Notes: generated from the letters alone by a model not told the origin. Counted from the stretch's first letter, positions 46,749-55,131 are shown. The stretch is 64,000 nt of DNA from Pyrobaculum oguniense TE7 (GCA_000247545.1 CP003316.1:2372034-2436033); one strand, 5' to 3'. Numbers and translations: made by a program.

Positions 46749-47094
46749 CCGCCACACGCCTTCGGCTATATCCACAACCGCTACATTTGGTATATACCCC
46801 TCTGCTGAGGAAAAGCGGCTGTTTTTGAAGGCAATGGAGTCAGGAGTTTAGACACGGGGTAAATGTAGCGGCGCCGAGTTAGATGTCGCAGTACTTCACC
46901 ACAGCGAAGAGGAACAAGCCGCCCCACTCCCCGTTGTACAACCCGGCGAGCGATAACCCCCGACGAGTCTACATTACTATATTTTTCTACGTTCTTATGC
47001 GTCGATGACATGGGAACAGCAGACTTGTGAAGATGGCTTGATTAGCTGATCAGCTCCGCCGGAATGGTCATCTATCCTCGCAGCGAAGAGATCA
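46749..47094. other. intergenic stretch
   Basis: About 345 bases between DAHP synthase and queC. Apart from the candidate C/D box RNA at 47006-47057 and its TATA-like stretch (46977-46988), no supported gene was found. Confidence 0.4.
47006..47057 (+). ncRNA. second candidate C/D box sRNA
   Basis: Boxes in order: C box core GATGA (47006-47010, first two positions differ from consensus), 11-base guide, degenerate D' box CAGA, 3-base spacer, C' box GTGAAGA, 12-base guide and a perfect D box CTGA (about 47049-47052). A TATA-like ACTATATTTTT (46976-46986) lies about 25 bases upstream. Layout resembles the candidate at 11244. Targets not identified. Confidence 0.4.
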
Positions 47095-47895
47095 TCACCT
47101 CTTTAGACAGCTTATGTGGAAATAAAGGTTGCCCCTCCTCTCAAATCCGCTTCCAGGCGGAGACAAATACGCTGTGCAGTCTGGGAGGCCGGCTTCCAGA
47201 AACGCCGCATGGCGGTTCGCGCAACTTTCGCAGGCGCCGCAGTGGGCCTCGCCGGATTTGTAGCATGACCACGTCTCGTATACCAAGTCGCCGACTTCGC
47301 GGTAACACTCCCTCAAAAGCTGAGACTTCCTAAGGCCCTCCCGGGAGGGGGTCCAGATCTCCACGTCGCGTTCGGCGCGGAAGTGGCATATCCTAAACGC
47401 CGCCTGGAGAGCCTCGAAGCACTCGGGAGAGCAGTCTGGGTATCGGGGCTCCCAGGTGTCGTCCCGGGGTCTTACGTCGTCGTAGTGTGAGCCAAGGATC
47501 ACATATACCTTCGTCCCCGTCGCGCTTCTGATAGTGTAGGCGTAGGCGGTGGCAATTGTGGCCATCACCACGTTTCTAATCGGCACCACCACCGTCGGAG
47601 TGTAGCTCTCCTCCACCGCCACTGCGGCGTCTGTGAGCTGGGTACCCCGCCACAGCTCTGCGAGTTGCGACAAGTTTATGACTTTGTGCTCCACGATGCG
47701 GCCCCAGCCCTTCTCAGCTGCGATTTGGTCAATTTTCCTCAGGAGGGCTTGGGCCCTCTCCACCTCAATGGAGGCTTTCTGACCATATAGAAAAGATATG
47801 GCGTGGACGTCGCACCCCCTCTTAAGCCACAGCGTGGTGTAGCAGGTGCTGTCAGGACCTCCCGAAACTACGGCGACAGCTCTGCAACGGCTCAT
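47095..47895 (-). CDS. queC: 7-cyano-7-deazaguanine (preQ0) synthase QueC
   Basis: Converts CDG to preQ0 with ATP and ammonia, just before archaeosine is made. A 266-residue PP-loop protein: SGGPDST near residue 11-17 and a zinc site [15 protein letters not shown] near residue 209-223 (three cysteines in the GACESC part). Overlaps the CBS gene as ATGA, so the two form an operon. With FolE at 31 kb and the QueF-like enzyme at 2.7 kb it covers the first, the next-to-last and the last archaeosine steps in this window. Confidence 0.93.
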   Translation of the reverse strand: MSRCRAVAVVSGGPDSTCYTTLWLKRGCDVHAISFLYGQKASIEVERAQALLRKIDQIAAEKGWGRIVEHKVINLSQLAELWRGTQLTDAAVAVEESYTPTVVVPIRNVVMATIATAYAYTIRSATGTKVYVILGSHYDDVRPRDDTWEPRYPDCSPECFEALQAAFRICHFRAERDVEIWTPSREGLRKSQLLRECYREVGDLVYETWSCYKSGEAHCGACESCANRHAAFLEAGLPDCTAYLSPPGSGFERRGNLYFHISCLKR

Positions 47896-48308
47896 GGGGT
47901 AGCCGGCGCCTCAGTGGAGGCGAGCTCCATCAATATTGCCCTTTCAAAACATATATCCCTTATTGAAAGCACGCCTACTAGCTCGCCGTTCTTTTTCACC
48001 ACCACCACGTGCCTTATATTATGTTGTCTCATCTTCTCGGCCGCCACACGCACCGGATCTGTGTCCATGACTGTGATAGGGGAGTTGGCGATAGACATCG
48101 CCGGGCCGTCGAGATCCAGCCTCTGCGCCACAGCCCTTAGTATGTCTCTTTCAGAAACAACGGCCACAGGCTTTTTTGGGTTATCCCTGGCCGTAAGGAC
48201 TGCGAGTCCAACGCGGTTTTTAGCAAGTTCCGTCGCCACCTCTCGGATTGACGCCGTCTCCGGAAGAGAGACAAGTGGTCTTCTGAGAAGGTCAGAAACC
48301 CTTATCAT
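47892..48308 (-). CDS. two-CBS-domain protein
   Basis: A 138-residue protein of two CBS domains (about residues 5-60 and 70-130), each with the usual strand-helix pattern (SERDILRAV in the first, [19 protein letters not shown] in the second). Such proteins bind adenine nucleotides and often regulate enzymes. It precedes queC with an ATGA overlap. A TATA-like AGTATATAAAAG (48337-48326, minus) lies about 25 bases upstream of ATG 48308, overlapping the end of the PRTase gene. Confidence 0.85.
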   Translation of the reverse strand: MIRVSDLLRRPLVSLPETASIREVATELAKNRVGLAVLTARDNPKKPVAVVSERDILRAVAQRLDLDGPAMSIANSPITVMDTDPVRVAAEKMRQHNIRHVVVVKKNGELVGVLSIRDICFERAILMELASTEAPATP

Positions 48309-48338
48309 GTAAAAAGCTTTCGCGCTCTTTTATATACT

Positions 48339-49031
48339 TTAATATGTGTAAAGCACATCCACAGGAAACCCGGCGTCTATCCTCACCTCTTTCTTGGCCA
48401 CCAGAATCGAGGCGCCGGCGATCTCAGCGCCGGCTTTAGAGGCCAGCCCAACCAGCGCCCTCAGAGTTTTTCCCGTCCGTGCAATGTCGTCTACGATAAA
48501 CACAGAGTAGCCGCGTTTTATATGTCCTGCCGGTACGTAGAGCGTCACGGGGCGGCCCTCTCTCAGATAGGTATATTCATAGTTGTCGACACCCGGCTCT
48601 CTGTATTGCTTCGCCACGACAAGTGTAGCCTCGAACCTTGACGCCGCCGCAACTGCCAGAGGTATGCCGTCAGCAGCCGCCGTGAGCACCACGTCTACCC
48701 TAAGGCCGGAGAACCGACGGCCGAGATACACCTCGTACAGGCGCCAGAACTGGGGCAGATTCACAAAAGACATGTCCACGTACGTGTCGTACATCCTAAG
48801 CCGAGACTTAACAACCTCGGAAATGGGGTACCTCTCCTCCAACTTTTTCAACATCTCCTCAGCCGTCTCCACAGAGGGCAACATATCCCCGGTGGCGTAG
48901 CGCGACAACACACTCTCCGGTATGTCTAGTATAGACGAGAGTTCCCTATACGTAATCCCCAGTAGTGTCTTAACAGACTTCAAGTAATTGACCGCATCCA
49001 GTTGCAGTCTTATACCCTCAACTCGCCTCAC
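48339..49031 (-). CDS. PRTase-type transcription regulator (GfcR/PurR-like)
   Basis: A 230-residue protein with an N-terminal helix-turn-helix (residues 25-60, GITYRELSSILDIPESVLSRY) and a C-terminal phosphoribosyltransferase-like domain with a PRPP loop, VFIVDDIARTGKTLRAL near residue 179-195. The same layout is found in archaeal GfcR and related regulators that bind phosphosugars or nucleotides. A catalytic role is less likely than a regulatory one. It does not overlap its neighbours. Confidence 0.8.
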   Translation of the reverse strand: MRRVEGIRLQLDAVNYLKSVKTLLGITYRELSSILDIPESVLSRYATGDMLPSVETAEEMLKKLEERYPISEVVKSRLRMYDTYVDMSFVNLPQFWRLYEVYLGRRFSGLRVDVVLTAAADGIPLAVAAASRFEATLVVAKQYREPGVDNYEYTYLREGRPVTLYVPAGHIKRGYSVFIVDDIARTGKTLRALVGLASKAGAEIAGASILVAKKEVRIDAGFPVDVLYTY

Positions 49032-49048
49032 GTATAAAATCTACACAA

Positions 49049-50266
49049 TTAAATAAACTCCCTCCCAATTATGTTCCTAGCTATTATCAGCTTCAATATG
49101 TTCTCAGCACCCTCGGCGCCCACGTAGTACGATAAAATCCCCAACAGCGATCTGGCGACATTTGTCTCCTTGTAGTACGACGCGCCGCCGAACCACTTCA
49201 TAACCTCAAGCGCCGTCTCCACCGCAAGGCTAACGGCGAGGTATTTAGCGACTGCGCCGGCCGTCGCCACGTCCTGAATAGTAAACGCCACGTCGCCGCC
49301 ATAGTGCCTATCGGCGACCCACGCGGCCTTGTACACGGCTAGCCTCGCAGACTCGAGCCTGGCGTAAAGCTCGGCGAATTTAAACGACACACCCTGGTAA
49401 GACGCAATAGGCCTCCCGAAAACCACCCTCTGCCTTATCCACTCAAGTGCCTTGTCGAGAAGCCAACGCGCCGCGCCGATTGATGCCGCGCCTATTATAG
49501 TCCTGGCAAGGTTGAAGCCCTCCATCGCGATCTTGAAGCCGCCGTTGAGCTCCCCAAGCATAAAGGCGTCCTCCACCGGGAGCCCCTCCAGCATTAAATA
49601 ACCCGTGGGCAGGCCGTGGCGGCCAATTTCGTCCCAATCCCTGTGGGAAAACCCAGGCGTCACCCTCCCCCTCCTCTTCAGCAGGGCGAGGAAGACTGTT
49701 ATCCCCCTGTGCTTGTCCTCCAGCCTCCCAGTTCTCGTAATCGCCACGACGCCGCCCCCGTAAGGCAGATTGAGGATTGTAGTAACGCCAGTCACCATGT
49801 TCTTCTCGCCGTAGAGCCTCCACACGTCGCCCTCCTTCACCGCCTTAGTTTGGAAAGACGCCACGTCGCTTCCGCCCTGGGGCTCGGTAGAGGCTATCCC
49901 AATAAACGCCCTACCCTTCGTCATTTCGGGCAGAACCTCGCCCTTGGCCTCCTCCCGGCCGTAGCGCTGAACCACGTAGGGCCACGCCGTCTCCAACAAC
50001 ATGTAGACCGGCGTCGCGAGAGATGGGTCGGCGTAGGCAAGCTCCTCCGCCGCCAGAGCCGCCTGCAGAAACGTCCCGTCTTGCCCCCCGTACTTAGAAC
50101 TCAGCGGAATCCCCAAGAGGCCAGCCTCCCCAAGTCTAGCGGCGACCTCCTCAATAGGCCACTTCCTCTCGTCAATTTCAACCCAACGAGGGGCGATAAC
50201 CCTCTCGGCAAAAGACCTTACAGAGTCTAGGAAAAGTTTGTCCTCTCTAGAAAGCCCGAAGTCCAT
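49049..50266 (-). CDS. acyl-CoA dehydrogenase
   Basis: An FAD enzyme that oxidises acyl-CoA. The frame extends to 50308, but ATG 50266 (MDFGLSREDKLF) is the natural N-terminus and is about 25 bases after TATA-like sequence (50290-50278); 405 residues. FAD-binding marks are IASTEPQGGSDVAS near residue 123-136 and the C-terminal RVVFGRPIASYQGV near residue 273-286. The GAEGAEN region near residue 386 replaces the usual YEGT-E site of the catalytic base, so the base should be checked. Operates alone; no electron-transfer flavoprotein genes nearby. Confidence 0.92.
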   Translation of the reverse strand: MDFGLSREDKLFLDSVRSFAERVIAPRWVEIDERKWPIEEVAARLGEAGLLGIPLSSKYGGQDGTFLQAALAAEELAYADPSLATPVYMLLETAWPYVVQRYGREEAKGEVLPEMTKGRAFIGIASTEPQGGSDVASFQTKAVKEGDVWRLYGEKNMVTGVTTILNLPYGGGVVAITRTGRLEDKHRGITVFLALLKRRGRVTPGFSHRDWDEIGRHGLPTGYLMLEGLPVEDAFMLGELNGGFKIAMEGFNLARTIIGAASIGAARWLLDKALEWIRQRVVFGRPIASYQGVSFKFAELYARLESARLAVYKAAWVADRHYGGDVAFTIQDVATAGAVAKYLAVSLAVETALEVMKWFGGASYYKETNVARSLLGILSYYVGAEGAENILKLIIARNIIGREFI

Positions 50267-50293
50267 AAATTCTACGAAAACGACAATACATAA

Positions 50294-50878
50294 ATGTTGA
50301 CACTCCACCTATACCAAGACAGCATCGCCGTGTACTACAAAGGCCGCAGAATCCCAACAGTGGCGCTCTACACAACCCCCACACTACACTACATACAACA
50401 CGTCGCCTTGTATGTAGCCAAGCGGCTGACAGAGCTGGGGATCTCCGCCTTCCGCCACCCCGACGCACATGCCGCCAGGGTAATCGAAATTGCCTGCGGA
50501 GGAGCTTGCCGCTGGTCCCAAGATGGAGAAGAGATCGAGTCTCTTCTCGAAGAGGCCTACTACAACCACCTTGCCGACAGGGTCATCGCCTTCACAACCA
50601 CGGCCGACTCGCTGATAATCCCGTGCATCGACCGGCCGCTTGCAAAAGCTCTTGTAAAAAGAGCGAGGGAATACGCCCCAGACCTAACTCTGATAGCCTC
50701 GGAGTACGGAGGCGAGTGCGCCAAAGCCGACTACGTCCACAAGCCCCAGCCGCTGGAGGTGTCCATCCCCCTCGGGCCGGCGTCCCGGGCCGTGCTACAC
50801 ACGGCGATTTGGGCCATCGACGAGGGAATAGCGGAGGCGCCAGTAGCGCCTCTGCTAGATGCAAGATGTAATATATGA
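50294..50878 (+). CDS. uncharacterised protein
   Basis: A 194-residue protein of unknown function starting at ATG 50294, which is just 28 bases from the divergent dehydrogenase start, so both promoters share the short AT-rich spacer. It has six or so cysteines (IACGGACRW near residue 66 and CIDR near residue 112 are the clearest), no signal peptide and a mixed alpha/beta pattern. No family recognised. Confidence 0.6.
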   Translation: MLTLHLYQDSIAVYYKGRRIPTVALYTTPTLHYIQHVALYVAKRLTELGISAFRHPDAHAARVIEIACGGACRWSQDGEEIESLLEEAYYNHLADRVIAFTTTADSLIIPCIDRPLAKALVKRAREYAPDLTLIASEYGGECAKADYVHKPQPLEVSIPLGPASRAVLHTAIWAIDEGIAEAPVAPLLDARCNI

Positions 50879-50901
50879 TTCCTCCGCGACACGCCTAGAA
50901 A

Positions 50902-51307
50902 ATGTCGTGGAAAGTTAGGCATGTCTTTGTTATAGTCACGGGTTTTGTAATCGGAGCCTACGTCTTCGGCTTCCTCACAACCATAACCTCCTACATAGCC
51001 GGCGCGTTTACGCTAGGCAGAATAAACGAGGAACTCGGCGGCTGGAAACTAGGCAAAACAGCAAATTACTGGACTCGCATCACCGCCCCCGCTGATAATC
51101 ACCTTGAGCCAAATAGTCGCCTTTGAAGAAATCCTAAGCACAGCCGGCGACCTAGGCGCCTCGCTGTTCAGCGGAATACTCACCGCACTTATGGCCATAA
51201 GAAAACGCAAAGGCAAAACAATAACACCAGGAGGAATATCACTAGCCGCGACAACCCCACTCTTCTACACGGCCGGCCTCCTCTACGGCGTATTGAGAAT
51301 AGCCTAA
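50902..51307 (+). pseudogene. small membrane protein with a frameshift
   Basis: Two frames lie head to tail: 50902-51126 (SWKVRHVFVIVTG onward, two hydrophobic segments) and 51104-51307 (ALMAIRKRKGKT and two more segments). They join into one four-helix protein of about 133 residues if one base is lost or gained at the C5 run near 51086 (ACCGCCCCCGCTG). The joined sequence reads ...YWTRITAPLIITLSQ.... I therefore regard this as one gene with a frameshift (sequencing error, slippage or true mutation). The alternative is two overlapping small genes. Similar C5 trouble occurs at the proC start. Confidence 0.55.
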
Positions 51308-51466
51308 TCAGCCCTCCAGGTGCTCTTCACAAATCACGGTGTCCCAACGCCCTCATCACCACACACGAAAAAACCACACCTTATATGTTAAAGTAGCAAG
51401 TCTCGGTGAGAAACCCCACTGCGACTCACATCCTAAGCAAAAGCTGTGGCTTTGGTGCAGTAAAGA

Positions 51467-51560
51467 TGCCGCCGCCGGGATTTGAACCCGGGGCAACCCG
51501 GTTATGAGCCGTACGCGGGGCTTCGCCCCAGAGCGCTCTTCCAGGCTGAGCTACGGCGGC
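51467..51560 (-). tRNA. tRNA-Met (CAT anticodon) with a 20-base intron at position 29/30
   Basis: The minus strand folds as a tRNA: acceptor GCCGCCG with CGGCGGC, D-arm GCTC with GAGC, T-arm CCGGG-TTCAAAT-CCCGG and discriminator A. Removing 20 bases (51530-51511) closes the anticodon arm CTCGG/CCGGG around loop CTCATAA, anticodon CAT. The intron contains a GGGGC-GAA-GCCCC hairpin. The site 29/30 is known for non-canonical introns in Thermoproteales. The anticodon stem lacks the GGG/CCC of initiators, so elongator tRNA-Met is favoured; tRNA-Ile2 (CAT) is an alternative. CCA is not encoded. TATA-like sequence lies about 25 bases upstream (51575-51585). Confidence 0.88.
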
Positions 51561-51677
51561 TGTAATCCTTCTAAAATTTTGCTTAAAAAGTTTCGTCTCC
51601 CCGAGCCCCCCGCGGCAACATCCACCTATCCAACAAAAAGGCGTTAATGAGAAAAAGACGTCCAATAGAAGGCGCAC

Positions 51678-51839
51678 ATGAATGTGAAAACGCTAAGGCA
51701 GACACTCGGCGATCCGGCGGAAAAAGACGTTACAATGACAAGCGTGGCACGGCGCACGCTTTGGCAGATGTACACTACGTACGTGGCTGTTAGGTGCGGA
51801 GAAGGTAACGTCAAAAACCGCGGGGGGTCAAGCAGTTAA
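51678..51839 (+). CDS. small ORF shared with the 56.6 kb locus
   Basis: A 53-codon frame (MNVKTLRQTLGDPAEKDV onward). The same sequence in degenerate form lies at about 56558-56650 (from ACGTATAGGCGGGCAGTCGG), preceding the other tRNA-Leu. I do not recognise the family. Its repetition at both loci, each beside tRNA-Leu and a PaREP2b tail, marks it as part of the duplicated unit. Either copy may be a remnant. Confidence 0.35.
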   Translation: MNVKTLRQTLGDPAEKDVTMTSVARRTLWQMYTTYVAVRCGEGNVKNRGGSSS

Positions 51840-51840
51840 G

Positions 51841-51903
51841 CTTAAATTCCTTCCATTATATGAAACAGGCGGGGGTGCCCGAGCCAGGTCAAAGGGGCAG
51901 GGC
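51841..51903 (+). repeat. arm of an inverted repeat with the tRNA-Leu leader (copy 1)
   Basis: About 62 bases that match, in inverse orientation, 56769-56832: the leader CTTAAATTCCTTCCA, then TTATA, GAAACAG and the first 34 bases of tRNA-Leu. Differences are a 2-base gap and one substitution, so the repeat is recent or under constraint. Confidence 0.7.
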
Positions 51904-51993
51904 TTACGGTAATCCGGCCCACAGCTCCCTGTTGGTAGGCCTGCGTGGGAACAACGGCGGATATCCGCCCCAAAAATCCCACCCCTCGTACCA
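51869..51993 (+). pseudogene. degenerate tRNA-Leu-like sequence with insertions
   Basis: The first 34 bases equal the intact tRNA-Leu at 56.8 kb. After the CAGGG anticodon stem the sequence has an insertion (intron-like) before CCCTG, and the T-loop TTCAAAT is replaced by a longer insertion with a 14-base palindrome (GGCGGATATCCGCC, about 51957-51970). The acceptor end CCCTCGT still pairs with GCGGGGG, using two G-U pairs, and CCA follows. The anticodon is unclear: a canonical 37/38 intron would leave TAC. The T-loop would lack T54 and T55, so I call it a pseudogene, although an intron-rich tRNA cannot be excluded. Confidence 0.6.
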
Positions 51994-52002
51994 TCTTCCT
52001 GG

Positions 52003-52175
52003 CTACTCGCCGTGTTGGTGCCTCTCGGCCATCACCCCGGCGTACCACCTCAAAAGCCCCCAGCCGACGCCCTTAATGCTCGCCATGGCGAACAAGTGCT
52101 TGGCGGTAAGCGCCGCTACGCCCTTCCTCTCCTTCAACGACTTGTCTCCCGTCAGATCCGCCCAGATTAGGCAAG
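52003..52175 (-). pseudogene. C-terminal fragment of PaREP2b
   Basis: A minus-strand remnant, about 55 codons, matching the end of the intact PaREP2b at 56.8 kb: LTGDKSLKERKG here against VTGDETLKGRKG there, then LTAKHLFAM against LTAKDLFAM and VGWGLLRWYAGV against VGWALLRWYAEV. Only the tail survives. It follows the tRNA-Leu-like sequence and is cut off by the ftsY pseudogene. Confidence 0.85.
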
Positions 52176-52200
52176 ACCTGGAGAGATTTGGCATCAGGTA

Positions 52201-53050
52201 ATGTTCGACAAGCTGAAAAGGCCTTTTCGAAATTCGCAGAGTCGGTCGTCAGCGCCGTAAAAGAGGAGTCCCTAGGCGAGAGGGACGTAGACGCCGCCAT
52301 CTCAGACCTCTACTACGACCTAGTGGAAAACGACCTCGCCGTCAAAGTCGCCGACGCGGTGACGGAGGAGCTCGAGAAGAGGCTAATAGGAAGATGCCCC
52401 CGGTTTGGCGACAAGCAAGACATAATGAAGAGAGCAATGGCCGATGCCCTCCTCAGCATACTCAGCGACGTCCCCCGACCTCGACTTCTACCAAGACTCG
52501 AAGAACAAGCTAGAGACGGCACGGCCAGTTGTCATGATGTTCCCCGGCCCATACTGTTGCCACAAGACCACCACCCTCGCAAAGCTCGCCTACCACCTTC
52601 AGGAAAGGGAGGTACAGGGTAATGGTGCCGCTGACACCTTCCGCGCGGGGGCCAGGGAGCAACTAGAGGGGCACGGCAGGCGCGTCGGCTTTAAGGTAAT
52701 AGGCGGGCCTCACGACGCGGTCCAGCACGCGAGGGCCAAGGGATACCACTATGTCCTAATCGATACCGCTGGGAGGATGCACGCGGACAAAACCTAATGG
52801 AAGAGCTCTAGAAGACCCAGAAAGTCACGGAGCCCCACTACGCCGTATTCGTATTCGACGCCCGGCTCGTCAACGAGGTCCTAGAAATAGCCATGTATCA
52901 CTCGAAGTACATGAGGCTAGACAGCATGATAGCCGCCGAAGTCGACGCCTGCCCCAAAGGCGGCCCCATACTCACGTTCCTATACGCCTTGAGACGCCCC
53001 TTCTACTTCCTAGGCGTAGGCCAAGCCTACAAAGATCTCGCCCCCTTTCA
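52201..53050 (+). pseudogene. ftsY: broken ftsY (SRP receptor GTPase)
   Basis: Pieces of FtsY read in order on the plus strand with several frameshifts: MFDKLK then KAFSKFAESVV (shift at the A4 run near 52216), an N-domain helical region, the G-domain with KTTTLAKLAYHLQ in place of GVGKTTT, AADTFRAGAREQLE, IDTAGRMHADKT, then after a stop (near 52797) KGGPILTFLYALRR and GVGQAYKDLAPF. FtsY is essential, so an intact copy must be elsewhere in the genome. The start lies directly next to the PaREP2b fragment. Confidence 0.88.
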
Positions 53051-53234
53051 AAGCAGGAGTACCAGCTCCTATCCTAGCCGCCGTGTGCGCCTTTCGTGTC
53101 TTGGCGGCTACATACACGACAGACGCCACTTTGATGTACCAACTCCTAAACCGCCTGAAAGGCCGTGTATGCAAGCGTCCGCGAGCCGCCGGCCACGACG
53201 GGGAAAGGTATTAAATCCAAACACGGAGTACACA

Positions 53235-53642
53235 GTGGCCATAGCAGACGCGTTGAGGTCGATTAACTGGGGACGTTGGGACGTGGAGTACGTAGTGCTC
53301 TTCGGCTCAGCCGCGCGTGGCGGGGCGTACGAAGACGTGGACTTGGCCGTGTACTTCGCCGGCGAGCCCGACCTAGCGGCCGTGGCGGAGATCGCGGACG
53401 CCGCCTCCAAGGCAACGGGGAACCCCCACGTGGACGTGGTGGTCTTGAACTGGGACGTGCCTTGCGCCCTTATGGAAGAGATCTACACAAAGGGAGTCTT
53501 AATATACGCCAAGTCCCGCGAGAGGTACATCGACGACCTCGCCAAGAGGCTAGCCATATGCTGGGATTTCGAGATCTCGTACCGCAAGCTCCACCTCCTA
53601 GAAACGGCCCTCCGCGCAGTTAAGTCGAGATGGCAGTCATAA
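53235..53642 (+). CDS. mntA: MntA-like nucleotidyltransferase antitoxin
   Basis: A 135-residue minimal nucleotidyltransferase. The motif LFGSAARGGAYEDVDLAVYF holds GSxxRG and the two metal-binding Asp residues (DVD). GTG 53235 follows a TATA-like GGTATTAAATCC (53206-53215) by about 25 bases; the frame extends upstream into the ftsY remnant. It overlaps hepT by 13 bases. In MntA/HepT pairs the NTase AMPylates the HEPN toxin and blocks it. Confidence 0.85.
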   Translation: MAIADALRSINWGRWDVEYVVLFGSAARGGAYEDVDLAVYFAGEPDLAAVAEIADAASKATGNPHVDVVVLNWDVPCALMEEIYTKGVLIYAKSRERYIDDLAKRLAICWDFEISYRKLHLLETALRAVKSRWQS

Positions 53643-54034
53643 AAAGGCTCTTTGAAGCGGCAGTAGACGTCACGGCCAGGCTGGACGAGGAGGTAGATAA
53701 GGGGGTCTCCACCGCCTGGGGCGACTTGATGAAGTACCTCCACGCCCTCCAGATACAAGCTCAGGTGCTCATAGACATGGCGCTGAGAGCATCGGCGGCG
53801 TTGGGCCATCCCCCAGCCACGCCGCTAGACGCCGCCAGGTACCTAGCAGGAAAAGGAGTCTTCACCCAGGAGGAGGCCGCCTTCTTCAAAAAAGTCGTCG
53901 GGTTCAGGAACGTAATAGTACACCAATACCTGGCGGTGGACGTGGATTTAGTAAAGCGGGTGCTGGAGAGCCGGGAGTATAGAAAAGTGCTGAGCCTGGC
54001 CGAGAAGATATACAAAGCCGTCCAAGACCCTTGA
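53630..54034 (+). CDS. hepT: HepT-like HEPN RNase toxin
   Basis: A 134-residue helical protein of the HEPN group. The Rx4-6H active-site motif is present as RNVIVHQY (about residue 107-114), with the Tyr that MntA modifies in HepT homologs. It follows MntA with a 13-base overlap. Length is normal, and both genes look intact amid surrounding pseudogenes, which suggests the pair is being retained or arrived recently. Confidence 0.85.
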   Translation: MAVIKRLFEAAVDVTARLDEEVDKGVSTAWGDLMKYLHALQIQAQVLIDMALRASAALGHPPATPLDAARYLAGKGVFTQEEAAFFKKVVGFRNVIVHQYLAVDVDLVKRVLESREYRKVLSLAEKIYKAVQDP

Positions 54035-54210
54035 GCCCGCGGCCTTTCCGGGGTCGGCCACCGCCTAGCGGCGACCTGTGGAGAAACTGCGCAGTTGTCC
54101 CCCCTTGAGCCACGGCAACGCGGGGACAAGGCGTTTACGAAGAGACAAGCCTGCGAAGCCCTCTAGACGCGCCCTGCTGAGAAACAATCGCAGTATTCAA
54201 TGCATGTTGC
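54035..54210. other. spacer after the toxin gene
   Basis: No gene recognised; GC-rich sequence with only shadow frames. Confidence 0.3.
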
Positions 54211-54214
54211 GCCA

Positions 54215-54432
54215 CCGTCTTTGCATCTCCTCAGACTTCTTTTCTAGCTCCTCGAGGGCGAACAGGCGAGTTTTTCACCTTGAGGGCGTATTCAAAGAGG
54301 TTTATGGCTGGCTTCATGACGACGTTGCCCTCCTCCACTTCGATTAAGTAGTCGCCCTCGGGTATTCCCAGCGCATCGGCGATCTCTGCAGGGGCGGACG
54401 TCGTCTTTACCTCTTCCCCTAGAGGCTCGGGC
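54215..54432 (-). pseudogene. decayed AbrB/VapB-type antitoxin
   Basis: On the minus strand the AbrB-like pattern reads IADALGIPEGDYLIEVEEGN, then VVMKPAINLFEYAL, and after a frameshift FALEELEKKSEEMQRR. The swapped-hairpin domain is recognisable, but the start is damaged and a shift is needed near 54260. The cognate toxin, expected downstream on the minus strand, is not found. Confidence 0.6.
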
Positions 54433-54556
54433 CTTCGCCTTCGACACGTGTCTAGAAATACGCGATTTAGCCTTACGGAGGGCTGATATAGATTTGCATA
54501 TCTGCATTTAGGAAGAAGCCCTGTACTGCGCGGGACCCGTCAGCCGCCGGCGGCTA

Positions 54557-54864
54557 TTAAATGTTGAACTGAACCAGCTCCTTGATCTTATCCCAGATCT
54601 CGCCGAGCCGGGGCTTCGCACGTCCCCGAACTTCACCTTACTGCTTAAATTGCCCCGGGCGGCCCAGATTGGCAGATCGAACAAGAGATCTTGGAGCTTG
54701 CCCTGTTCGATCAGCCTATCAATAGCGCCTTCTTTAAGCACTATTGCGCCGCTAGCACTAGGCCTTTCAATATCTATAGGCCTCTCCGAGATTATTAAGG
54801 CCGGCGATTCGCTAATCCCAAGAACATTTGCGATGTTTGCCACAATAATGAGACTTTGCATCAA
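54557..54864 (-). pseudogene. uncharacterised small gene with a 3' frameshift
   Basis: The frame from ATG 54864 reads MMQSLIIVANIANVLG, then SGAIVLKEGAIDRLIEQG and LPIWAARGNL. After about 80 residues a shift at about 54617 restores a plausible end, KPRLGEIWDKIKELVQFNI with TAA at 54559-54557. I do not recognise the family. Either a pseudogene or a sequence error. Confidence 0.45.
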
Positions 54865-54895
54865 GTTACAACAAGTACATACTTCTATTTACCTC

Positions 54896-55131
54896 TTAGC
54901 TCAGCGATCTCATCTTTTCCACTTTACCCGGCAAGAACCTGTTGCGGATCATTACAGCCGCCGACACAGCCCTCGCTATAGCCGATCCCTGGCCTTAAGG
55001 ATTACCCTTTCAGCGCCTGCATTAAAGCTCATAACTTTGGCCATTACGGAATTTACAAAGGATCCTCTGCTAATCGGTATTGTGACCTCTCGCCGCGCCG
55101 CATTCCGACTCACTAGATTTTCCTAGGCATT
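54896..55131 (-). pseudogene. alba: broken Alba (chromatin protein) gene
   Basis: Alba motifs appear in two frames: SFVNSVMAKVMSFNAGAERV, then ILKARD followed by a frameshift near 54975, then AIARAVSAAVMIRNRFLPG. The order and spacing match Alba (G-x-A-I-S-x-A-V, then E-I-V-R-N-R-F). An early in-frame stop after MPRKI (55130-55116) breaks the beginning as well. A functional alba must lie elsewhere in the genome. Confidence 0.85.

Noticed and set aside
54650..55126. Plus-strand open frame of 158 codons
   Set aside because: It is the reverse of the alba pseudogene and the small gene before it; those have recognisable protein motifs.
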